Positions 7,542-16,200 of a DNA stretch of 43,927 nt are shown here, in pieces (the stretch's first letter is position 1; the number at the start of each line of letters is the position of its first letter). This DNA comes from an uncultured Verrucomicrobiota bacterium (GTDB taxonomy: Bacteria; Verrucomicrobiota; Verrucomicrobiia; Limisphaerales; UBA9464): assembly GCA_903854475.1 (NCBI GenBank), contig CAINWP010000232.1, positions 1-43,927 on the forward strand. Direction: 5' to 3'. The notes under the pieces were generated by a model, which was not told where the DNA came from, made no database searches, and was given only the letters and a program-made list of their open reading frames with translations. The translations under genes were made by a program, and so were the position numbers.

Positions 7542-7557
7542 CCCCGCTCCGGCGGGG
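7542..7557 (+). promoter_or_regulatory. UNCG-tetraloop hairpin just before gcvP
   Basis: CCCCGC (7542-7547) pairs perfectly with GCGGGG (7552-7557) around TCCG, giving the very stable c(UCCG)g tetraloop. It ends 11 bases before the gcvP start codon. No U-run follows, so it is more likely a 5'-UTR stability or translation-control element than a terminator. Confidence 0.5.
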
Positions 7558-7568
7558 TTCTCCTATCC

Positions 7569-10436
7569 ATGAGCCTTGTGTCACTGTCTCAGCATCCTGA
7601 TTCGTTCGCCCACCGCCATATCGGCCCTCGTCCAGAGGAGTGGGATGCCATGGCTCAAGCCTGTGGTCATGCTTCGTTGGATGCGTTGGTGGGAACCGCT
7701 GTCCCCGCACTGATTCGCCGCAATGACTCAATGAGTCTCCCTCAGCCTTTGGGGGAAACGGCTGCCCTGGGTCGGTTGCGGTCCATCGCCGCCAAAAACC
7801 AAGTCTACAAGTCCTACATTGGACAGGGCTACCACGACACGATCACGCCGGCGGTGATCCAGCGAAATATTTTTGAGAATCCGGGTTGGTACACGCAGTA
7901 CACCCCCTATCAGGCGGAGATCTCACAGGGCCGTTTGGAGGGATTGCTGAATTTCCAGACCATGGTGTGTGATCTGACGGGTCTGGACATTTCCAACGCC
8001 TCACTTCTGGACGAAGCTACAGCATGCGCTGAGGCGATGACCCTGTGCCGTCGTGTCAAAGAGGCGGATGCCGATCGCAATACGTTCTGGATCGCTTCGG
8101 ATTGCCACCCGCAAAATATCGATTTGGTGCGGACACGAGCCGAGGCGTTGGGCTTGCAGGTCGTGGTGGGTGATTGGCGAAAAGCCTCGCTCGGGCCCGA
8201 GGTGTTCGGTGTCTTGATCCAGTACCCAGGGAGTTCGGGCGAGGTGGGAGATTATTCTCAATTGGTCCGGGCTGCCCATGAGGCTGGGGCTCTGGTGGTA
8301 TTTGCTGCAGACCTGCTAGCATTGACGCTGTTGAAAACTCCGGGTGAATGGGGGGCCGATGTTGCTGTCGGGAGCGCTCAGCGCTTTGGAGTCCCGCTGG
8401 GTTTTGGTGGTCCGCATGCGGCTTATTTTGCGACTCGGGATGCGTTCAAACGATCCATGCCGGGGCGCTTGGTGGGTGTCTCTAAAGATTCCCGCGGTCG
8501 TCCCGCCTTGCGGTTGTCGCTCGGGACCCGTGAGCAACATATCCGACGCGAGAAGGCGACCTCGAACATTTGCACAGCTCAGGCACTCCTGGCCAACATG
8601 GCCATGGCTTACGCGGCTTACCATGGGCCCGAGGGACTAATGGCCATTGCCCGCCGGGTTCATGGCCTGACAGGGCTTCTGGCGGCGGGTCTCCAGCGAT
8701 TGGGGTTGCGACTGGCCGCAGACACCTTCTTTGACACGCTCACAGTTCTGGTGCCCGATGCGACGCTCGTGCACAAGGCCGCAGAGGCGCTCCACATCAA
8801 CCTGCGACGTTTGGATTCGCAGCGAATTGGAGTTTCCTTGGATGAAACCACCGGTTTGGAGGAGGTGCTGCAAATTCTCAGGGCATTTCACCGGGGCGAG
8901 ATGTTGCCCTTCGCTTTAGAGGACTTGTCAGCGTGCGCTCCGGTGCTCCCGCAACGGTCCAGCACCTTCCTGACCCATTCAGTCTTCCAGAAGCATCGCA
9001 GCGAGACCGAGATGCTCCGGTATCTTCGGCGTCTGGAATCCAAGGACCTATCGCTGTGTCACAGCATGATCCCTCTGGGGTCCTGCACCATGAAGCTCAA
9101 CGCGTCTGCGGAGATGTTTCCGGTCAGTTGGCCGGAGTTTGGTGCCATTCATCCGTTTGCACCGTTGTCGCAAACCCGCGGTTACCAGCAGTTGTTTGAA
9201 GAGCTGGAAGCTTGGCTGGCTTCGTGCACTGGATTTGCGGGGGTTTCGCTGCAACCGAATTCTGGTTCTCAGGGCGAATATGCCGGACTGCTCATCATCC
9301 GTGCTTGGCACCGCAGTCGGGCAGAAGGGCACCGGAATGTGTGCATCATACCGACCAGCGCTCATGGAACTAACCCCGCCTCAGCGGTGATGGCGGGAAT
9401 GACGGTGGTTCCGGTGGCGTGCGATCTCGAGGGCAATATCGATGTCGCTGATCTCCGGCAGAAGATCGATCAGCATCGGGGCGAACTGGCCGCTCTGATG
9501 ATTACCTACCCCAGCACCCATGGTGTGTTCGAGGTGGCGGTGAAGGATATATGTCAGTGGGTCCATGAGGCCGGTGGCCAAGTCTACATGGATGGAGCGA
9601 ACATGAATGCTCAGGTGGGTCTGACCTCTCCGGGAACGCTCGGGGCCGATGTGTGTCACCTGAACTTGCACAAGACATTTTGTATTCCGCACGGAGGAGG
9701 AGGCCCTGGCGTGGGACCGGTTTGTGTGGCCGCACATCTCGTGGATTTCTTGCCTGGCCATTCGGTGGTGAATTTGGGGGGCGAAGATCCGATTGGTGCG
9801 GTCAGTGCGGCCCCATGGGGCAGTGCATCGATTTGCGTCATTTCGTGGATGTACATCCAGATGATGGGCGAAAAGGGTCTCACCGCAGCCACCCAGGTAG
9901 CCATCCTGAACGCAAATTACATCGCGCAGCGACTGGAGCCCTATTTCCCGACGTTGTACCGGGCCAATGGGTGCGTTGCCCACGAATGCATCTTGGACTT
10001 GCGTCAGTTCAAGAAGGTGACCGCCGAGGACGTGGCTAAGCGATTGATGGACTACGGGTTCCATGCACCCACCCTGAGTTGGCCGGTGGCGGGAACGCTG
10101 ATGGTCGAACCAACCGAGTCGGAACCGCGGGCCGAATTGGATCGGTTCTGCGAGGCGATGATCGCAGTCCACGCCGAAATCGTGGAGGTGGAATCGGGAC
10201 AGGTGGATGCTAAGAACAATTTGCTCAAGAATGCGCCCCATACGGCGGATCAGATTGCTGCCGAGGCTTGGGATCGTCCCTACACCCGGGAACGGGCGGC
10301 GTTCCCGGTGGATGGCCTGAAGGATTTCAAGTTCTGGCCTGCATCGGGTCGGGTCGACAATGTGTTTGGCGACCGAAATCTCGTTTGCTCCTGCGTCGGG
10401 ATGGATGCCTATGGCACACCCGCTTCGGAGCGGTGA
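7569..10436 (+). CDS. gcvP: Glycine dehydrogenase (decarboxylating), P protein of the glycine cleavage system
   Basis: The 955-residue single-chain P protein decarboxylates glycine and passes the aminomethyl group to lipoyl-GcvH. The N-terminal half starts with the typical FAHRHIGP (about 13-20), [49 protein letters not shown] block near 80-120, and [15 protein letters not shown]. The C-terminal half carries the PLP lysine in [20 protein letters not shown] near residue 703. Length matches the one-chain form (about 950), not the split GcvPA/GcvPB. gcvT and gcvH are absent from the window, so the system is encoded in pieces. Start ATG 7569 follows the UNCG hairpin; a strong terminator follows the gene. 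Confidence 0.97.
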   Translation: MSLVSLSQHPDSFAHRHIGPRPEEWDAMAQACGHASLDALVGTAVPALIRRNDSMSLPQPLGETAALGRLRSIAAKNQVYKSYIGQGYHDTITPAVIQRNIFENPGWYTQYTPYQAEISQGRLEGLLNFQTMVCDLTGLDISNASLLDEATACAEAMTLCRRVKEADADRNTFWIASDCHPQNIDLVRTRAEALGLQVVVGDWRKASLGPEVFGVLIQYPGSSGEVGDYSQLVRAAHEAGALVVFAADLLALTLLKTPGEWGADVAVGSAQRFGVPLGFGGPHAAYFATRDAFKRSMPGRLVGVSKDSRGRPALRLSLGTREQHIRREKATSNICTAQALLANMAMAYAAYHGPEGLMAIARRVHGLTGLLAAGLQRLGLRLAADTFFDTLTVLVPDATLVHKAAEALHINLRRLDSQRIGVSLDETTGLEEVLQILRAFHRGEMLPFALEDLSACAPVLPQRSSTFLTHSVFQKHRSETEMLRYLRRLESKDLSLCHSMIPLGSCTMKLNASAEMFPVSWPEFGAIHPFAPLSQTRGYQQLFEELEAWLASCTGFAGVSLQPNSGSQGEYAGLLIIRAWHRSRAEGHRNVCIIPTSAHGTNPASAVMAGMTVVPVACDLEGNIDVADLRQKIDQHRGELAALMITYPSTHGVFEVAVKDICQWVHEAGGQVYMDGANMNAQVGLTSPGTLGADVCHLNLHKTFCIPHGGGGPGVGPVCVAAHLVDFLPGHSVVNLGGEDPIGAVSAAPWGSASICVISWMYIQMMGEKGLTAATQVAILNANYIAQRLEPYFPTLYRANGCVAHECILDLRQFKKVTAEDVAKRLMDYGFHAPTLSWPVAGTLMVEPTESEPRAELDRFCEAMIAVHAEIVEVESGQVDAKNNLLKNAPHTADQIAAEAWDRPYTRERAAFPVDGLKDFKFWPASGRVDNVFGDRNLVCSCVGMDAYGTPASER

Positions 10437-10474
10437 GATTGTGGTGTCTGGTTTAACTCATCATCGGTTGATGG

Positions 10475-10501
10475 AAAAGACCGCCTTCGGGCGGTCTTTT
10501 T
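10475..10501. terminator. Intrinsic terminator after gcvP
   Basis: GACCGCC (10479-10485) pairs with GGCGGTC (10490-10496) around TTCG, flanked by AAAA upstream and TTTTT downstream. This is a textbook terminator for gcvP and, because of the A-run, possibly bidirectional. Confidence 0.93.
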
Positions 10502-10675
10502 GCGATGATGCGAGGGCTTTTCGGGTAAATGGCAATCTCTGGACCCAATGCGTAGGTTCTAGAAACAAGCGGGAAGGGTTCGGATCGATCGGAGAATCGG
10601 TCGTTCAGTGAACCGACGGATTTTACAAAAATCACCAACTCCCGAAGGGAAGGGGTAGAAATTAGAACCGCTGAG

Positions 10676-10703
10676 ACAAAAGAAACTCTGGGGGTCGAGA
10701 GTT
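10676..10703 (-). terminator. Possible terminator of tRNA-Val
   Basis: On the minus strand AACTCT and AGAGTT (plus 10698-10703 and 10684-10689) form a 6-bp stem followed by TCTTTTG. It begins at the last base of the encoded CCA. The stem is short. Confidence 0.45.
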
Positions 10704-10777
10704 GGTGCGCGATACAGGGTTCGAACCTGTGACCCCTACCGTGTCAAGGTAATGCTCTACCACTGAGCTAACCGCGC
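10703..10777 (-). tRNA. tRNA-Val (anticodon GAC), CCA encoded
   Basis: On the minus strand a full cloverleaf can be drawn. The acceptor GCGCGGT pairs with ATCGCGC, discriminator A is followed by an encoded CCA (10703-10705). The D-arm is TAGCTCAGTGGTAGAGC, the anticodon arm ACCTTGACACGGT has anticodon GAC, and the T-arm contains GGTTCGAACC. GAC reads GUC/GUU valine codons. It sits alone between gcvP and the methyltransferase gene. Confidence 0.96.
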
Positions 10778-10980
10778 AACGTCCGAAGCGCGGTGAAGTT
10801 AGTTTTCGTGCAGTTTAGTGCAAGGTTTTTGTTTCCCCATTTGCTGGCACAGGGCGGGCGCTGGGTTGCTCTAACTGCGAAGGGATGGATTCGCGGAGAC
10901 GTTTGCGGATCCCTATTGATCGTCAACTGGCGCCAGATTCCGTTTTCCCCAAGTGATGAGGGCCTTTAGCCTTCCGCTGC

Positions 10981-11718
10981 ATGAGTGCCTATTCGACCCG
11001 GTATTACGAGGGACTGAAGGAGGATTCCGCAGTTTCGGCGCGGGAGGTTGTCCCGTTGCTGCTGGGACTGGTCCCGGCCAAGTCGGTGGTCGATGTGGGG
11101 TGCGGGTCCGGTACCTGGGCGCAGGCCTATGCCCAGGCGGGTTGCGAGGTGCTTGGTATCGACGGTGATATCGTGCACGTCGACCAACTCCTGATTCCGG
11201 GCGATCGATTCCTCAGGAAAGATCTCGCGCAGCCGCTGCGCTTAGATCGGCGCTTCGACCTCGTCAACTGTCTGGAAGTGGCTGAGCACCTCGACGGATC
11301 GCGTGCGGACAGTTTTGTGGCGGATCTTTGTTCGCTGGGGGACGCGGTGGCCTTCAGTGCTGCGATCCCAGGGCAAGGGGGGACTCACCATGTGAATGAG
11401 CAATTTCAAAGCTATTGGATCGAGCGGTTCCGTTCACAGGGTTTTGTTCCGTTGGACTGTCTCCGTCATCAGATTTGGGGCAATGACCGAGTGGCCTGGT
11501 GGTATGTGCAGAACTTGTTTTTGTTTGTCCGCGAAAGCCGTCTGGCCGATTACCCGAAGGCTCAGGAGGCGTCACGGCCCTGGCCGCAGGATCTCGTTCA
11601 CCCGAGGGCCTATGTGACCGCGACCGTCCCTTCTCAGATGTCGCCGCGAATGCTCAAGGAGGTGTTTTTCGCGTTGCCCTATTTTCCAGGGAAGATTTTC
11701 AAACATCTGCGGAAGTAG
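10981..11718 (+). CDS. Class I SAM-dependent methyltransferase of unknown substrate
   Basis: The 245-residue protein has a Rossmann methyltransferase core. VVDVGCGSGTWAQAYA near 36-51 is the SAM-binding motif I, VLGIDGD is motif II with its acidic residue, and FDLVNCLEVAEHL near 92-104 is the motif IV region. Beyond about residue 170 the sequence is unlike small-molecule methyltransferases and ends in a basic, aromatic tail (FFALPYFPGKIFKHLRK). Similar proteins occur in glycan or polyketide loci, but no such genes surround it here, so the substrate is open. ATG 10981 is chosen because the protein begins SAYSTRYYEGL, typical of this group. No Shine-Dalgarno is evident. Confidence 0.8.
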   Translation: MSAYSTRYYEGLKEDSAVSAREVVPLLLGLVPAKSVVDVGCGSGTWAQAYAQAGCEVLGIDGDIVHVDQLLIPGDRFLRKDLAQPLRLDRRFDLVNCLEVAEHLDGSRADSFVADLCSLGDAVAFSAAIPGQGGTHHVNEQFQSYWIERFRSQGFVPLDCLRHQIWGNDRVAWWYVQNLFLFVRESRLADYPKAQEASRPWPQDLVHPRAYVTATVPSQMSPRMLKEVFFALPYFPGKIFKHLRK

Positions 11719-11829
11719 GTGAATATGGATGCAACGCCGGTTCCGGAAGGGGGCAAAATCGAGGCTCCCGCGGCTCTGGCCCACCCTCTTGAACGGCCCG
11801 AGGCAGAGACTTTTTTTTGGATCAACCGG

Positions 11830-12978
11830 TCAGGGTTTCACAGAGAGCTTGCGGTCGATTTCATTTAGTGTGAATCGCACTGAGATGATGTAGGGCGATT
11901 TGCCTGCATCCCAGTGACCGTAGGTGGTGGCCAACACGGTTCCATCGCCCAGCACCTCAACACCCGGGTAGGCGCAATCCCAGGCATGTTGGTTGTCACC
12001 GAGGCGGATCCGGTACTGCCCCTCACGCCGACTGAGAAGGTCCGAGAATTGGCCCACCCAGGCGATCCAATCTCCGGCGGTGACGGATCCCTTCGCCGTA
12101 TCCCGGAAAGAGATCACCAGTCGTCCATCGCGCGCATACTTAGCGGTGTGCCGGTCTCCGGTGAGGCTCAGCGGCAACTCTTTCGGATCGCTCCAAGTCG
12201 CACCCTCGTCCGTCGAAACGATGAAGTGAGAATTTAGTTTTCGACGATTTTCACGCAACAATAGCACCAAGGTGCGCCCGTCCGGAGAACGAACCGCACC
12301 GGGTTCGCAAAGGTGGATTGCAGAATCGGACCAGAGAACACGCGGTTGCGACCAGGTCAGGCCACCGTCTTCCGAGCGGACTTGATACAGTCGAAAAATG
12401 GACGGATTGGCAGGCTGGGCCCCCTTGGAGATGTATCGCCCATCGTCGTGGAACCATGCCAGATAGTGGCCCGGTTTGTTCCGGACTGCTTCCACCGAGC
12501 CCATCACCACGATGCCACCCCAATCGCCTGCGGCCTTCAGGGGTGACCAGGATGAGCCATCGTCTTCCGAGATGGAGAGTCGAGCCGGCCAGAGTCCGGA
12601 CCAGACGATCAAGCGACGGTGCCCTTGCGCGTCGACCACCCGGTGGATGGTGGGCGTTTCGAGCGAAGTGGCCCAGTTCTCAGGCACAGGTTGCCTCGGG
12701 CTCCAGGTCAGGCCGCCGTCGGTGCTCCGTTTGAGTTGAATGGCCCCCTTGCCGTGACCCTTGGGATACACGCAAAGGACCGTGTGACCATCCTCCAAAA
12801 GCACCGTGGTGGGGTGTCCGAGATATTGTCCATCTTCCCGGTCCACGAGGATTTGGCGCTTCGCGTCGGATGCCAGATCCACCAGAGGGATCTCGCCGAG
12901 GACGCCGAGGCTTAGGGACAGGCTCCAAATCAGGGCGGACAGCACGGAGAAGCCGTGTCGAACGGGCCGAGGGATCAC
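11830..12978 (-). CDS. Exported BNR/Asp-box sialidase-like protein
   Basis: The protein (382 residues from GTG 12978) is a six-bladed beta-propeller of the sialidase superfamily. Four Asp-boxes are visible: STDGGLTWSP, SEDDGSSWSP, SEDGGLTWSQ and STDEGATWSD. Near the mature N-terminus GQYLGHPTTVLLEDG resembles the start of propeller glycosidases of PVC bacteria, which may cleave sialic acid or other sugars or may lack activity. An upstream in-frame TTG (13035) would add 19 residues. GTG 12978 gives a clean signal peptide (basic start, then FSVLSALIWSLSLSLGVLG), so I prefer it. The hydrophobic core of that signal includes a copy of the dispersed GAGCCTGTCCCT element, read as S-L-S-L. No sialic-acid catabolism genes are adjacent. 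Confidence 0.8.
   Translation of the reverse strand: MIPRPVRHGFSVLSALIWSLSLSLGVLGEIPLVDLASDAKRQILVDREDGQYLGHPTTVLLEDGHTVLCVYPKGHGKGAIQLKRSTDGGLTWSPRQPVPENWATSLETPTIHRVVDAQGHRRLIVWSGLWPARLSISEDDGSSWSPLKAAGDWGGIVVMGSVEAVRNKPGHYLAWFHDDGRYISKGAQPANPSIFRLYQVRSEDGGLTWSQPRVLWSDSAIHLCEPGAVRSPDGRTLVLLLRENRRKLNSHFIVSTDEGATWSDPKELPLSLTGDRHTAKYARDGRLVISFRDTAKGSVTAGDWIAWVGQFSDLLSRREGQYRIRLGDNQHAWDCAYPGVEVLGDGTVLATTYGHWDAGKSPYIISVRFTLNEIDRKLSVKP
12914..12925 (-). repeat. Dispersed GAGCCTGTCCCT element inside a signal-peptide coding region
   Basis: The exact 12-mer lies within codons for W-S-L-S-L-S-L-G of the sialidase-like protein's signal peptide, in the coding orientation. Confidence 0.85.
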
Positions 12979-13038
12979 CGGGAAATCAAATACCACCAAT
13001 CTTTCGTCGCCAAGAACCGTTCTCAGAGCGCGCAAGGC

Positions 13039-13050
13039 AGCCTGTCCCTA
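13039..13050 (+). repeat. Dispersed AGCCTGTCCCTA element
   Basis: The core AGCCTGTCCCT (13039-13049) lies just upstream of the sialidase-like gene and in the opposite orientation to the copy at 12914, so the pair forms an inverted repeat about 114 bp apart across the gene's 5' end. Confidence 0.85.
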
Positions 13051-13096
13051 GGTGCGTTCGACGATGGATTCGTTGAGGCTCAGAGCTCGGATTGGT

Positions 13097-13214
13097 TCAC
13101 GCGGAGGCGCAGAGGCGCGGAGGGAGCGGAGATGTTTTTGGAATTCAGGTCCAATGACTCAACTGGAAATAAATTCGGTGTTTCTCCCTCCGCGTTCTCC
13201 GCGCCTCCGCGTGA
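13097..13214. repeat. Imperfect inverted repeat of GGCGCGGAG-type sequence
   Basis: The left arm (13097-13126, TCACGCGGAGGCGCAGAGGC and following) is matched in reverse complement by the right arm (13184-13214), with a 57-bp AT-richer centre between them. Similar 'ACGCGGAGGCGCAGAG' inverted repeats recur between genes in many environmental bacteria; from memory they are MITE-like and not coding. It fills most of the gap between the sialidase-like gene and the RCC1 gene. Confidence 0.75.
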
Positions 13215-13262
13215 GTCTTGGTCCCTGTCCCCGGCAACTGGTTGAAATATAACTCTTCAGCC

Positions 13263-16200
13263 TTACGGGCTGATCAGGCGGAAGAAACGACTCTCTTCCG
13301 GTACCTCCAACGTGAGGGTGCTGAAGCCGTTGACATTGCGGATGGGGTCGCCCGCGTTGGTCCACGTGGAGAGGTTCGTCGAGCTTTGCAGCCGGTAGGT
13401 TTGTGTTCCCAAGGTGAAGCGCACGATGCGCAGGGCGGGTGCCAGGATCACTGTGCCATCCACTGCCTCGGTGGGACGAAGCGGGTTATAACCGAATTGG
13501 AGTTCTTGGGCATCTGGCAGTCCGTCGCCATCGGTGTCGGCAGTTTCGGGTGAAGTGCCGATGAGCAATTCGTAGCGGTCGTCCAGGCCGTCGCTGTCGG
13601 TGTCGCGAGGTTGAAGGGCTGCCACGGTATGGAATCCGCCGGCCGAGAACAGCAGGGCGCCATTGGCTGAATCGGGAATGAGGAGGGATCCGGCAGAATC
13701 TCCACCCCACGAAACAAGTTCACCTGAGTCGCGGAGGGCCACTGTATGATTGTAGCCGGCCTGGATGGCGACCACCCGCTCGAGTCCTGAGGGAATTCGC
13801 AACTGACCATCTCCGTTGCCGCCCCAGGCGACGACCGAGCCGTCGGCGCACAGGACCACCGTGTGGGAGTCGCCCGCAGTGACCGCGACGACGTTTTTCA
13901 AACCCGCCGGAACCACGCATTGACCGGCCCGGTTGTTACCCCAGCAGACGACGGTGCCGCCATCGAGGAGGGCGATGGCATGACTCCAACCAGCGGCGAT
14001 GGCGCGCACGTTTTGAAGTCCGGATGGGACATTGAGCTGCCCGTTGTAGTTGGTTCCCCAGGCCGTGACCGTGCCGTCGGCCAGCAAGGCGAGGCTGTAG
14101 TCGCCGCCGGCTGCGATGGCTGTGACCGGGGCACTGAATACCGGTGCGGTGGCTTGCCCAGACGTATTGCGTCCCCAACCGATGACATGTCCGTCGGCAT
14201 CGAGGGCCAGCGAATGGTTGCCTCCGGCCGCGACGGCCACGACGGATTGCAAGGTGTTGGGAACGGACAACTTACCGTCGGTCGAATCACCCCAGGCCAC
14301 CACGGTGCCGTTGGTTTGCAAGGCCAGCGTGTGCCAAGTTCCGGCGCTGATTTGGCGGAGTACGCCCAATGATTTCGGCACAGAAGTCTGACCGAGACTA
14401 GAGTCGCCCCAGGCCACGACGCTGCCCTTGATGCGGCCCTGGTCGGCGTTGCTGCGGTCAGGCCCCTGGAGACGGTAGAAGGCTTGAGTCGGGAGGGTAT
14501 TGGTGAAGCGGCGGGACCATCCAGCGGTCTCGCGATGGAGTTCTTCTAAATCTCCCCAGACCACGCCGTCTTGGGATCCCTGAAGACGGTAGCCCTCTCC
14601 GCCGAGTGTGAAGCTTCTCAGGGCGATCGACGGTTCGAGGCCCAACCATCCATCGGGTCGCTCTGTGGCGATGGCCGGATCAAAACCGTTTTGCAGTTCA
14701 GTTCGGTCGCCCAGTCCGTCGCCATCGGTGTCTGCGAGGCTCGGGTTAGAGCCGAGTCGATTTTCAATACCATCCTCCAGGCCGTCGTTGTCTGAGTCCG
14801 GGTCGGCAGGGTCGGATCCATTGGCCCGCTCAACGGAATCGGCCAACCCGTCGGTGTCTGCGTCGGGCGACCGTTGAAGAGCCACCAAGTGATGGGCTCC
14901 GGAAGCGAGTTGAACGATGTTTTTCAGCCCTGCAGGCACTCGAGAAACCGGGGCGTTGGTGTTGCCCCAGACCACCACTGATCCATCCGCGGTCACGGCC
15001 GCTCCGACCAAGGTGGTGGCAGCGATGGCCAGCGCAGGCATGGCCTGGGGCGAAGGGGTTCCGGTGGAGCCTGGGGTGGCTGTCACCGCGCCGTTGCGGT
15101 GGAGCAGGAGGCCTTGGTCTTCTCGCGAGGCAAATCCGACGACGCCCGTGAGGTTGGTGAGTCCGGGGCGACCCACCGTCCGGAATTGGCCGGAGGTACT
15201 CATCCAGCCTGAGGCGGTGGCACCGGCTAGGATGCGCGTGCCCGTGCGTCCATTCAGATTGGTTTGACCTGCTGTGGCGTCACCCCAGGCCCAGATTTTG
15301 CCATTTCGGTCGAGAGCCAGAGTGTGCAAGTCGCCGGCGGCGATGGCCATGGCGTTGGTGAGTCCGGCTGGAACGGTAGCCTGTCCCCAAGTGTTGTCGC
15401 CCCAGCAAATCACCTGACCCGCGGCGGTCAGGGCCACTGAATGAGCCGCCCCGGCGGCGATGGCCACCACGGAGCCCAGGTCGGTGGGGATACGAGCCTG
15501 TCCCTGGGAATCTTGTCCCCAGGCCACGACGGTGCCGTTGGTGCGGAGCGCTAGGGAATGGCCAAAACCCGCAGCCACCGCGGTGACGGGGCCAATGTTA
15601 CCGGGGAGCGTCGTTTGGCCGAAGGTGTCGTCGCCCCAGGCCACTACCGTGCCCACGATGCGTTCGGGCGAGGGCGATCGCTGGAATCGCAGGACTTCGA
15701 CCCGCAGATTGCGGCTGGTTTGGATCCGGTTGGTTGTATCGAGAGAGGCTTCCAGTCGGTAGATACCGCCTTCTTCAGGAAGAATGTCGTGCAGAACCAG
15801 GTTGGCGTTGGTCTGGCCTGCCAGGGCCTTGCCGTCGCGGAACCACTGGAATGATGGAGCCTTGGCGGCTACGGCGGGGGGTGTGGGAGGAGAATTTGTG
15901 ATGCTCCCGCCGGTACCCGTTCCCGGATCTGTGCCGGGGTCTGTGCCGGGGTCTGCATTCGGATCCACCGGCGGAGTCGGCGGTAGGACGACGGGTGGTG
16001 TCACCACGGTGGCGGTTGCAGTGGCTGGTTTCAGTGCGACTGCACGCAGGACTAGCCTGTCCCCGGCAAGGATTTGGCGATCGCGTTCCAGCAACTCAAA
16101 GACCGGATAACTCTCGGCTGAAAAAGGATTGGTTCCCGTCGCCAGTTCCGCTCCGTCCGGTGAACCATCGGAGTCGCTGTCCGGGTCCAACGGGTTAAGG

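Noticed and set aside
7223-7568. Glycine riboswitch or a small gene before gcvP
   Set aside because: No glycine-aptamer consensus is seen and the short frames on both strands show no conserved sequence.
9381-10241. 286-codon open frame on the minus strand
   Set aside because: It is a shadow of gcvP, which has an uninterrupted family match on the other strand.
15378-16063. Further dispersed-element copies in the RCC1 gene
   Set aside because: The matches at 15378 and 16054 are only 10 bases long, and the first encodes the Gly-Gln-Ala normal for these repeats, so chance or protein constraint explains them.
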